Source of the DNA: Oscillospiraceae bacterium
GTDB lineage: Bacteria > Bacillota > Clostridia > Oscillospirales > Oscillospiraceae
Direction: 5' to 3'
Assembly: GCA_017405545.1 (NCBI GenBank)
Contig: JAFRAF010000212.1
Coordinates: forward strand, 1 to 5,296
DNA: 5,296 bases
The position numbers and the translations under genes were made by a program. Numbering within the stretch: the first letter of the stretch is position 1; each line of letters begins with the position of its first letter. This document shows, one piece after another, positions 1 through 5,296 of this stretch. Below the pieces are notes generated by a model that was not told where the DNA came from, did no database searches, and saw only the letters and a program-made list of their open reading frames with translations.

Positions 1-75
1 CACTCCATGGAGGCGGCATCCGCACTCTGTGCGGATTTTGAGAGAGAAATCAGAAAAATAGATGAAAAGTATTGA
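1..75 (+). CDS. Possible 3' end of an upstream gene (partial)
   Basis: Frame 1 is open from the left edge to a TGA at 73-75 and encodes 24 residues ending in EIRKIDEKY. The peptide is charged and looks like an amphipathic helix (ADFEREIRKIDEKY), which suits the C-terminus of a cytoplasmic protein. The other two + frames close earlier (TGA at 39-41, TAG at 59-61) and give less protein-like peptides. The stop codon overlaps the -35 box of the asnS promoter, a compact arrangement common in bacteria. The fragment is too short to assign a family, and an open frame of this length can occur by chance, so this is an inference from position and composition only. Confidence 0.35.
   Translation, partial: HSMEAASALCADFEREIRKIDEKY
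18..39 (+). other. Small perfect hairpin with a short T run
   Basis: An 8-bp perfect stem (18-25 with 29-36) closes a TCT loop and runs into TTTT (36-39). It resembles a weak intrinsic terminator for a transcript arriving from the left. The T run is only four bases and is followed by a purine-rich GAGAGAGAAA. The hairpin also lies inside the open frame that continues to 75, so if that frame is a real gene the hairpin is intragenic and probably not a terminator. Confidence 0.3.
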
Positions 76-100
76 TAATCAGTTAAAAATAGGGTAGAAT
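72..100 (+). promoter_or_regulatory. Predicted housekeeping (sigma-A type) promoter of asnS
   Basis: TTGATA at 72-77 matches the -35 consensus in five of six bases, and TAGAAT at 95-100 matches the -10 consensus in five of six. The spacer is exactly 17 bases and the surroundings are AT-rich. The expected transcript start is about 107-110, roughly 50 bases before the asnS start codon. The promoter could serve asnS and the two genes after it. This is a sequence match only. Confidence 0.65.
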
Positions 101-110
101 ATTGTTTTAA

Positions 111-131
111 AGTGTGGGCCTTTCCCACACT
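111..131 (+). promoter_or_regulatory. Stem-loop in the asnS 5' leader
   Basis: Positions 111-118 (AGTGTGGG) pair perfectly with 124-131 (CCCACACT) around a five-base CCTTT loop. The stem starts within a few bases of the predicted transcript start. No T run follows on the + strand, so it does not look like a terminator or attenuator. A hairpin at the extreme 5' end could protect the mRNA from 5'-end-dependent decay. TTTCCC (121-126) in the loop and 3' arm could also pair with the ribosome binding site GGGAGA (147-152), but that alternative is much weaker than the hairpin. The leader is far too short for a T-box, which regulates many aminoacyl-tRNA synthetase genes in Firmicutes. Confidence 0.5.
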
Positions 132-158
132 ACATAAGTGAATAACGGGAGATGCGAT

Positions 159-1553
159 ATGAATATTACTAAGATTTCAACAATTTTCAGCGACGCTGAA
201 AAACTATACGGCACAAAGGTGACTGTTGGCGGCTGGGCCAGATCCATCCGTGATATGAAGAGCTTCGGCTTTATAGAGTTAAACGACGGGAGCTGCTTTA
301 AGAATCTGCAGATCGTCCTGGACGCAAACGAGATAGCAAACTTCTCGGATATAGTCAAACAAAACACCGGCGCTGCTTTTCTGATTACAGGTACAGTTAT
401 CGCCACCCCCGAGGCTAAGCAGCCCCTTGAACTGCGGGCCGAGCAGATAGAAGTGGCGGGAACCTCCGCCCCCGATTACCCTCTGCAGAAAAAAAGACAC
501 AGCGTGGAGTTCCTGCGCACCATCGCCCATTTGAGGCCCAGGACCAACCTCTTCTCCGCTGTGTTCCGTATAAGAAGCGAGACCGCTCTTGCAATACACG
601 AGTTCTTCGGCGACAGGGGCTTTACGTATGTACACACCCCCATCATCACCGGCTCGGACTGTGAGGGCGCCGGTGAGATGTTCAGAGTTACCACTCTTGA
701 CCTGAACGACCTTCCCAGGAAGCCGGACGGCAGCGTGGATGACGCCGCGGACTTCTTCGGCAAGCCCGTGAGCCTCACCGTCTCCGGTCAGCTCAACGCC
801 GAGAACTTCGCAATGGCCCTGGGCGACGTGTACACCTTCGGCCCCACATTCCGGGCTGAGAACTCCAACACACAGCGCCACGCCGCCGAGTTCTGGATGA
901 TAGAGCCCGAGATGGCCTTCTGCGACCTGGAGGGCAACATGCGGGTGGCCGAGGATATGATAAAGCACATCATATGCCGCGTTCTCAGAAAATGCCCCGA
1001 CGAGATCGCCTTCCTCAACAGCTTTGTGGACAAGGGCCTCAAGGAGCGGCTTGAGAGTGTGGTGAGCTCCGATTTCGGCAGGGTGAGCTATACCGACGCA
1101 ATTGAGATACTCAAGGCCAGCGGCAGGAAGTTCGACTACCCCGTGGACTGGGGCATGGATCTGCAGACTGAGCACGAGCGCTACCTCACCGAGGAGCATT
1201 TCAAAAAGCCCGTCTTCGTAATCAACTACCCCAAAGATATAAAGGCCTTCTATATGCGCATGAATGACGACGGAAAGACCGTGGCGGCCATGGACTGCCT
1301 GGTACCCGGAATCGGCGAGATCATCGGCGGCAGCCAGCGTGAAGAGCGTCTGGACGTGCTGGAGTCCCGCATTGAGGAGCTGGGTATGAAGGCCGACGAC
1401 TACAAGTGGTATCTGGACCTGCGGCGCTATGGCGGTGTGTTCCACTCCGGATACGGCCTGGGCTTTGAGCGCATGGTCATGTATCTCACAGGTGTTTCCA
1501 ACATAAGGGATGTCATACCTCACCCGCGCACGGTTGGAAGCGCAGATTTCTAA
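159..1553 (+). CDS. asnS: Asparaginyl-tRNA synthetase (AsnRS)
   Basis: This cytoplasmic class II (subclass IIb) synthetase activates asparagine with ATP and charges tRNA-Asn. The 464-residue product has an N-terminal OB-fold anticodon-binding domain (about 20-100, starting VTVGGWARS). A class II catalytic core follows. Motif 1 lies around 149-175 with P161. The AsnRS-type stretch [18 protein letters not shown] lies at about 198-215. Motif 2 has FRAE at 231-234 and EFWMIEPE at 244-251. Motif 3 has GLGFER at 433-438, followed by RDVIPHPR. Length and the insertion before DFFGK fit the long, E. coli-like form of AsnRS (about 466 residues) and not the shorter Bacillus form (about 430). A GTG at 138 would add seven residues. 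The ATG at 159 is preferred because GGGAGA at 147-152 sits six bases upstream and it gives the usual family length. A near-consensus promoter and a leader hairpin lie upstream, and no terminator separates it from the ATPase gene downstream. The catalytic motifs look intact. Confidence 0.97.
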   Translation: MNITKISTIFSDAEKLYGTKVTVGGWARSIRDMKSFGFIELNDGSCFKNLQIVLDANEIANFSDIVKQNTGAAFLITGTVIATPEAKQPLELRAEQIEVAGTSAPDYPLQKKRHSVEFLRTIAHLRPRTNLFSAVFRIRSETALAIHEFFGDRGFTYVHTPIITGSDCEGAGEMFRVTTLDLNDLPRKPDGSVDDAADFFGKPVSLTVSGQLNAENFAMALGDVYTFGPTFRAENSNTQRHAAEFWMIEPEMAFCDLEGNMRVAEDMIKHIICRVLRKCPDEIAFLNSFVDKGLKERLESVVSSDFGRVSYTDAIEILKASGRKFDYPVDWGMDLQTEHERYLTEEHFKKPVFVINYPKDIKAFYMRMNDDGKTVAAMDCLVPGIGEIIGGSQREERLDVLESRIEELGMKADDYKWYLDLRRYGGVFHSGYGLGFERMVMYLTGVSNIRDVIPHPRTVGSADF

Positions 1554-1603
1554 GCCGCGCCGACATAAGCGAGAAAACAAGCTCAATCAGCTGTTCTGAT
1601 TAA

Positions 1604-1609
1604 GGGAGG
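1604..1609 (+). promoter_or_regulatory. Strong ribosome binding site deciding a GTG start
   Basis: GGGAGG (within AAGGGAGGT, 1602-1610) is a near-perfect Shine-Dalgarno sequence eight bases before the GTG at 1618. It fixes the ATPase start at this GTG and not at a downstream ATG. A weak 6-bp hairpin (1585-1590 with 1596-1601) ends just before it and is probably incidental. Confidence 0.75.
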
Positions 1610-1617
1610 TACATACC

Positions 1618-2709
1618 GTGAAAAACGAGAAAGAACCCATAGATTTCAGTATACTGCGTCCGGCCAATTCCTACATTGACGATTTAAACAAGCTCATCCA
1701 TGAAATGAATGAGATAAGCGGTACTGACGATGTAAACAGCCTTATACACGATATGGAGGCGGCTGAAAACGCCGCTAACACCCTCATAAAAGAGGTCGAA
1801 CAGAAAACAGGCGGCAAGCCGGACAACTCCTCAGGCGGCACAAATGCAGGGGCCCAGGCCGCCCAGGAAGAGGCCGTGGAAGAAAAACCGAATCTGGACG
1901 AGCTTCTTGCCCAGCTGGATGAGCTGGTGGGCATGGAGAAGATAAAGGAAAACGTAAAGAGCCTTATCAATCTCGTAAAAGTGCGCAAGCTCAGACAGCA
2001 GGCCGAGCTCCCCATCCCCGATCTGTCCCTTCACCTTGTATTCATGGGCAACCCGGGCACGGGCAAGACCACTGTAGCCAGACTCATTGCCAAGCTCTAC
2101 TACGCCATCGGCGTCCTTTCAAAGGGTCAGCTGGTGGAGGTCGACCGCTCCGGACTCGTGGCGGGCTATGTGGGCCAGACCGCGGTCAAGACTCTGGAGG
2201 TCGTAAACAGCGCTATAGGCGGTGTGCTGTTCATCGACGAGGCCTACGCCCTTGCCAACAAGGACAGCACTAATGACTTCGGAGGCGAGGCAATAGAGAC
2301 CATACTCAAAGCCATGGAGGACCACAGAGACGATCTTGTGGTCATAGTGGCCGGCTATGAGGGGCTGATGGAGAAGTTTATCTCCTCCAACCCCGGCCTT
2401 GAATCCCGCTTCAACAGATACTTTGTCTTTGAGGATTACACCGGCGACCAGCTCTTTGCCATATTCCAGTCCATGCTGAAAAAGAACGGCTACGTCATCG
2501 GCGAGGAGGAGGAGCGTTACGCCCGCGACCACTTCAACGAGCTGTACGAAAACAGGGACGACAATTTCGGCAACGCCCGTGACGTGCGCAATTTCTTCGA
2601 GAATCTGGTGACCGTACATTCCAACAGGCTGGCCTCCATGACGGAGCCCGACAAGGAGGACCTTATGACCGTCACTGTAGCCGATATGGAAAGCGCCGCT
2701 CTCATGTGA
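1618..2709 (+). CDS. AAA+ ATPase of the CbbX/SpoVK group
   Basis: A 363-residue cytoplasmic protein with one AAA+ module. Walker A is GNPGTGKT (144-151) and Walker B is VLFIDEAYAL (203-212). A pore-loop-like segment GYVGQT lies at 183-188. A sensor-1-like VIVAGYEGLM is at 242-251, an arginine-finger-like NPGLESRFNR at 258-267, and a sensor-2-like GNARDVRNFFE at 318-328. All ATPase elements look intact. The family forms ring-shaped remodelling machines: CbbX reactivates Rubisco, and SpoVK is a stage V sporulation protein of unclear mechanism. The ATPase module starts near residue 93. Before it is an extension of about 90 residues with three similar NxLI motifs (22-62) and a flexible Gly/Ser/Ala/Glu-rich linker (63-90). 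This makes it longer than B. subtilis SpoVK (about 322). It lies 64 bases after asnS with no terminator between, and 21 bases before the transporter gene in the same frame. No Rubisco or other known client is nearby. The family call is secure. A specific name such as spoVK is not. Confidence 0.88.
   Translation: MKNEKEPIDFSILRPANSYIDDLNKLIHEMNEISGTDDVNSLIHDMEAAENAANTLIKEVEQKTGGKPDNSSGGTNAGAQAAQEEAVEEKPNLDELLAQLDELVGMEKIKENVKSLINLVKVRKLRQQAELPIPDLSLHLVFMGNPGTGKTTVARLIAKLYYAIGVLSKGQLVEVDRSGLVAGYVGQTAVKTLEVVNSAIGGVLFIDEAYALANKDSTNDFGGEAIETILKAMEDHRDDLVVIVAGYEGLMEKFISSNPGLESRFNRYFVFEDYTGDQLFAIFQSMLKKNGYVIGEEEERYARDHFNELYENRDDNFGNARDVRNFFENLVTVHSNRLASMTEPDKEDLMTVTVADMESAALM
1681..1803 (+). repeat. 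Threefold NxLI motif in the ATPase N-terminus
   Basis: Within the ATPase gene, protein residues 22-62 hold three related segments: DLNKLIHEMN (22-31), DVNSLIHDME (38-47) and NTLIKEVE (54-61). The shared pattern is N-x-L-I-[HK]-[ED]-[MV]-[NE], spaced 16 and 14 residues. The first two copies also look alike at the DNA level, both beginning GACGAT. All are predicted amphipathic helix and lie ahead of the flexible linker to the AAA+ module. They are probably a helical or docking element, but the function is unknown. Confidence 0.6.
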
Positions 2710-2725
2710 TACGCTCCATGTGATA
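2697..2725 (+). repeat. Imperfect tandem duplication over the ATPase stop codon
   Basis: Two adjacent copies, 2697-2711 (CGCTCTCATGTGATA) and 2712-2725 (CGCTCCATGTGATA), differ by one missing base (TCT against TC). The first copy carries the last Met codon and TGA stop of the ATPase gene. The second creates an ATG immediately followed by TGA (2718-2723) eight bases before the transporter start. It looks like a replication-slippage product at the gene junction. Confidence 0.7.
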
Positions 2726-2730
2726 ATAAA

Positions 2731-4098
2731 ATGACAGAAGAAAAGAAAAGCTTTTATAAGGCCGCTATGGCACTGTGCATACCAGTCGCTCTGCAGAATC
2801 TGATCAATGTCGGTGTCACAGCGGCCGACGTGCTTATGCTGTCCTGGCTGGGCGAGGACGTGCTGGCCGGCTCCGGTCTGGGCGGCCAGTTTCAATATAT
2901 ACTGAACATGGTATTCTTCGGGCTGACCTCCGGCCTGTGCGTATTGACAGCACAGTATTGGGGTTCCAAAAACATGGAGGCCATACAGCGCTCTATGGCC
3001 ATTGCCTTCCGAATAGCCATATTTGTCTCGCTGGTATTCCTTGTGGTGATAAGAGTATTCCCCCACAAGGTGATATTGCTCTATACGAGCGATCCCCCGG
3101 TCATAGACAGCGCCGTGGAATACCTTAAGATCGTGTGCTTCTCCTACCCCTTCATAGCCGTCAGCATGATATACCTATACGCCATGCGCAGCATGGAGCG
3201 GGTAAAGGTGGCTGTCGTCGTATACGGCTCATCCCTTGCCATTAACGTGGTGCTCAACGCTCTGCTTATCTACGGCCTTTTGGGTTTCCCCAGGATGGGC
3301 ATAGCCGGCGCGGCAATGGCGACGCTTATCTCACGCATATGGGAGATGCTTGCCGTACTGTGGTACAACAAATACAAAAACGATCTGTTTTGCTTCCGCA
3401 TCTCACGCCTATGGCAGTTCGACAGATGCCTTCAGCGGGATTTCATCCGCTACTCCACCCCTGTGGTTTTAAATGAACTGCTCTGGGGCCTGGCCACATC
3501 ACTGAACACCGCCGTTCTCGGGCACATGAGCAGCTATGCCTTTGCCGCATACTCGGTCGTATCCATGGTAAGGCAGCTGGCCGCTGTTCTGTATTTCGGG
3601 CTGGGGGCCGCCACCTCCGTGCTGCTGGGAAAAACCATCGGCGAAAAGCGCGAGGATCTGGCCTCCGTCTACGGTGACCGTTTTGTAAAGATCAGCTTTC
3701 AATTCGGCGTGCTGGGGGCCATTATAATGCTCATCATCCACCCCATTGTGAATGCATTTCTCCCCCTTGAGCAGGAGACTCTCGACTACCTGGGTCCCAT
3801 GCTGTACTACATCGCCCTGACCATGGTCGCCCACAGCTACAACTGCACCATGATAGTCGGCGTGTTCAGGGCCGGCGGAGACACAAGGGTGGGCCTCTAC
3901 ATAGACCTTGGCACTCTCTGGCTCGTCACCCTCCCCCTGGGTTTTATAGCGGGCATGAAGCTGCACTGGCCGGTCCTTATAGTATTTATGATACTCTACG
4001 GGGACGAGTTCCTGAAAATGCCCCTCTCCGCCCTGCGCTACAGGTCGCGAAAATGGCTGAACAATGTCACCCGGGATATAAGCGAGTTTAAAGAATAA
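2731..4098 (+). CDS. MATE-family multidrug/metabolite efflux transporter
   Basis: A 455-residue inner-membrane transporter. MATE proteins export small organic, often cationic, compounds in exchange for Na+ or H+. About twelve hydrophobic segments are visible, roughly at residues 12-32, 50-72, 92-112, 133-152, 160-183, 190-212, 243-263, 276-300, 320-345, 352-377, 388-408 and 412-432. They form two MatE halves around a hydrophilic loop at about 213-240. Family hallmarks are the N-terminal KSFYK before helix 1, ALQNLINVGV with Asp33 in helix 1, SGLCVLTAQYWG (67-78), GFPRMGIAGAAMAT (185-198) and FRAGGDTR (379-386). The length is typical. The ATG at 2731 is preferred because KSFYK is normally present in close relatives. 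Nothing resembling a Shine-Dalgarno sequence precedes it. The alternative ATG at 2767 has AAGG five bases upstream but would lose that segment. It is in the same frame as the ATPase gene, separated by one TGA and seven sense codons, so translation may be coupled. The substrate cannot be told from sequence. Confidence 0.93.
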   Translation: MTEEKKSFYKAAMALCIPVALQNLINVGVTAADVLMLSWLGEDVLAGSGLGGQFQYILNMVFFGLTSGLCVLTAQYWGSKNMEAIQRSMAIAFRIAIFVSLVFLVVIRVFPHKVILLYTSDPPVIDSAVEYLKIVCFSYPFIAVSMIYLYAMRSMERVKVAVVVYGSSLAINVVLNALLIYGLLGFPRMGIAGAAMATLISRIWEMLAVLWYNKYKNDLFCFRISRLWQFDRCLQRDFIRYSTPVVLNELLWGLATSLNTAVLGHMSSYAFAAYSVVSMVRQLAAVLYFGLGAATSVLLGKTIGEKREDLASVYGDRFVKISFQFGVLGAIIMLIIHPIVNAFLPLEQETLDYLGPMLYYIALTMVAHSYNCTMIVGVFRAGGDTRVGLYIDLGTLWLVTLPLGFIAGMKLHWPVLIVFMILYGDEFLKMPLSALRYRSRKWLNNVTRDISEFKE

Positions 4099-4110
4099 CA
4101 AGACAAAACA

Positions 4111-4158
4111 AAAGTGTCAGGCGTGATGCACCATCATGCCCGGCACTTTATTGTTTAT
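4111..4158. terminator. Bidirectional intrinsic terminator between convergent genes
   Basis: The arms at 4111-4128 and 4132-4149 form an 18-bp stem with two G-U pairs and one A-C mismatch, closed by a three-base CAC loop. On the + strand it runs into TTTATTGTTTA (4147-4157). On the - strand the other side reads CTTTTGTTTTG. It starts 13 bases after the transporter stop and lies 55 bases beyond the - strand gene's stop, so it can end transcription from both sides. The remaining 45 bases (4159-4203) show no further structure. Confidence 0.85.
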
Positions 4159-4203
4159 GCGCTTATAATGCCATGCTGCCCATATATCCGACTTAAATGA
4201 TCC

Positions 4204-5296
4204 CTACGCCCTCGGGATTATCAGCACTTTTCCCGTCTGTATACTCTCGCGGGGCTTTAAGCCGTTTGCCTCCCTTATGAGTCTCTCATTTGAGCTGTAG
4301 CGTTTGCCCAGCTCCCAGACATCCTCGCCCTCACGGATGCGTTTGAGCACCAGTGAGGGTTTTTTGGGCCTCTCACCCGGCTCAGCGGCCTCAAACTCCA
4401 TGCCCGTCACCGCGGTCAGCGTCTGCGCCGCCCTCCGCTCGGCACATATCTCCACCGGCAGCCTCAATTCAAAGCCCTCGGATGACAGCGTCACCAGCAG
4501 CGGGTCAGGGCAGACAGCCACCGCAGTGTTGAACGGCTCCCCGCTGCCCTCGTATTTCAGCTCTGCCGGTATCTTTTTTACCGACGAGAGCAGCCTTCCG
4601 TCCTCAGTCCGGTATAACACCGTCACCTCGGCGGTAAATCTCAGCATTATCCCGCCCACAGTCGGCGACTGCTCCACCTTGCCGAATCTGGCCCTTGAGC
4701 TCACCACGCTCTTTACCGGCGCGGCGGCCTCAAGTGTATCTCTTATCACCTCACTTATCCGTGTCTCGACCGCATTCGACGGCAGATCGATCTCCTCTTT
4801 TCTTAGGCTCAAATCACCCTCTGTACAGTAGGCGTCCGCTATATAGGGTATCTCCCTCTGCCTTGTCACAGCACACTGGGCCACACCGTGGAGCTCCATG
4901 GCGATGCCGTTCTCCCCGGTGGATGACAGTGTCTCCACGCTCAGATACAGGCCGGTGGGCATGAGGCTCACATATCCCGCCGCATCCTCACCCCCGGAGT
5001 CCAGCTCCACTATCTGCGAAAAGCCCGTTGAGAACTCGCAGGAGGACAGTTCCCCCGCCCTGTCAGACCTGTACAGTACGTTCAGCATGGCAAGGCACTT
5101 GAATATCAGCTTCGAGCCTATCACCTTTACGTCAGAGGCATCCATGCACAGGTCACAGCCCAGTACACTCCCGATCGGCGGCTTTGATGAGGGGGCTGTG
5201 AATTCGTCGGTTATGACAAAGGTCTTTTCGGCGGTCTCCTCCGTCACGCATATGCTCAGCTCCTCCTGCTTTATTTCCGCGGAGCAGTCCTCATCC
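4204..5296 (-). CDS. SipL-like spore coat morphogenesis protein, SPOCS (DUF3794) plus LysM (5' end beyond window)
   Basis: The - strand frame stays open to the right edge, so only the last 363 residues are visible. A GTG at 5247 is internal to this open frame and has no support as a start. Residues about 39-160 form a SPOCS/DUF3794-type domain (PPIGSVLGCDL, then KVIGSKLIFK and NVLYRSD). About 180-290 form a second, more divergent one (ISEVIRD, then TVLYRTEDGRLLSSVKKIP). The matching NVLYRSDRAGELSS and TVLYRTEDGRLLSS show the internal repeat. After a Pro/Lys-rich linker, residues 315-362 are a LysM domain (REGEDVWELGKRYSSNERL to GKVLIIPRA) ending one residue before the TAG stop. This is the architecture of SipL in Clostridioides difficile, which has several SPOCS domains and a C-terminal LysM. 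There it acts in the mother cell, and its LysM domain binds the coat ATPase SpoIVA to anchor the coat on the forespore. SipL is about 520 residues, so roughly 150 may be missing here. Other SPOCS-LysM proteins exist, so orthology is likely but unproven. Confidence 0.8.
   Translation of the reverse strand, partial: DEDCSAEIKQEELSICVTEETAEKTFVITDEFTAPSSKPPIGSVLGCDLCMDASDVKVIGSKLIFKCLAMLNVLYRSDRAGELSSCEFSTGFSQIVELDSGGEDAAGYVSLMPTGLYLSVETLSSTGENGIAMELHGVAQCAVTRQREIPYIADAYCTEGDLSLRKEEIDLPSNAVETRISEVIRDTLEAAAPVKSVVSSRARFGKVEQSPTVGGIMLRFTAEVTVLYRTEDGRLLSSVKKIPAELKYEGSGEPFNTAVAVCPDPLLVTLSSEGFELRLPVEICAERRAAQTLTAVTGMEFEAAEPGERPKKPSLVLKRIREGEDVWELGKRYSSNERLIREANGLKPRESIQTGKVLIIPRA

Noticed and set aside
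3..12. CTCCATGGAG palindrome as an operator
   Set aside because: It is only 10 bp, lies at the window edge within a probable coding tail, and has no second copy near the promoter.
138..158. GTG at 138 as the asnS start
   Set aside because: It has no suitable ribosome binding site and would add MNNGRCD, which encodes the real binding site GGGAGA. The ATG at 159 has correct spacing and family length.
279..1586. Long (435-residue) open frame on the - strand opposite asnS
   Set aside because: It lies antisense to a gene with unmistakable AsnRS motifs. Its product is rich in Gly, Val, His and Leu with no recognisable domain, as expected for the mirror of a GC-rich gene.
1585..1601. Hairpin before the ATPase gene as a terminator
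   Set aside because: The stem is only 6 bp and AT-rich, with no T run after it. It is followed immediately by the ribosome binding site.
2119..3066. 315-residue - strand open frame across the ATPase/transporter junction
   Set aside because: It overlaps two well-supported genes, has no recognisable domain or good ribosome binding site, and has shadow-like composition.
4164..4169. TATAAT as a -10 box of a + strand promoter
   Set aside because: No acceptable -35 box lies 16-18 bases upstream, since that position falls in the terminator stem, and no + strand gene follows.
4304..4831. Ser/Thr-rich + strand open frame opposite the SipL-like gene
   Set aside because: It is low-complexity and antisense to a gene with matching SPOCS and LysM features, so it is a shadow.
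5247..5296. GTG at 5247 as the start of the SPOCS-LysM gene
   Set aside because: The frame remains open through the window edge with sensible codons, no ribosome binding site precedes the GTG, and SipL-type proteins have more sequence on the N-terminal side.

Overview
The window looks like a chromosomal segment from an endospore-forming member of the class Clostridia, probably a gut Oscillospirales-type lineage. This is an inference. It rests on a SPOCS/LysM spore-coat-type protein, a SpoVK/CbbX-like AAA+ ATPase, purine-rich Shine-Dalgarno sequences, fairly GC-rich coding DNA that still uses many AGG/AGA and ATA codons, and short AT-richer gaps. No rRNA, tRNA, CRISPR array, insertion sequence or phage gene is visible.

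Layout from left to right. Positions 1-75 are probably the last 24 codons of a + strand gene whose body lies outside the window, with a small perfect hairpin inside. Its stop codon overlaps a near-consensus housekeeping promoter (72-100). This is followed by a short leader holding a strong stem-loop (111-131) and by asnS (159-1553), a complete asparaginyl-tRNA synthetase. After a 64-base gap without a terminator comes a GTG-started AAA+ ATPase (1618-2709) behind an excellent ribosome binding site. Only 21 bases later, in the same reading frame and with no clear ribosome binding site, comes a MATE-family membrane transporter (2731-4098). asnS, the ATPase and the transporter are plausibly one transcript, which ends at a strong two-way hairpin terminator (4111-4149). 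Facing them on the - strand is the C-terminal part of a SPOCS-domain plus LysM protein related to SipL, a spore coat morphogenesis factor. Its reading frame stays open to the right edge, so its start is not in the window.

How the genes fit together: asnS is a housekeeping gene. The ATPase belongs to the small single-domain CbbX/SpoVK group, which usually remodels one partner, but no obvious client lies next to it. The MATE protein should export an unknown small molecule using an ion gradient. The SipL-like protein should act at the forespore surface during coat assembly. The sporulation theme (SpoVK-like ATPase and SipL-like protein) may be coincidental, because the two genes are convergent and separately transcribed. 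I see no clear new multi-gene system. The points most worth a second look are the threefold NxLI motif at the ATPase N-terminus, the in-frame ATPase/transporter junction with a short tandem duplication over the stop codon, and the leader hairpin of asnS.
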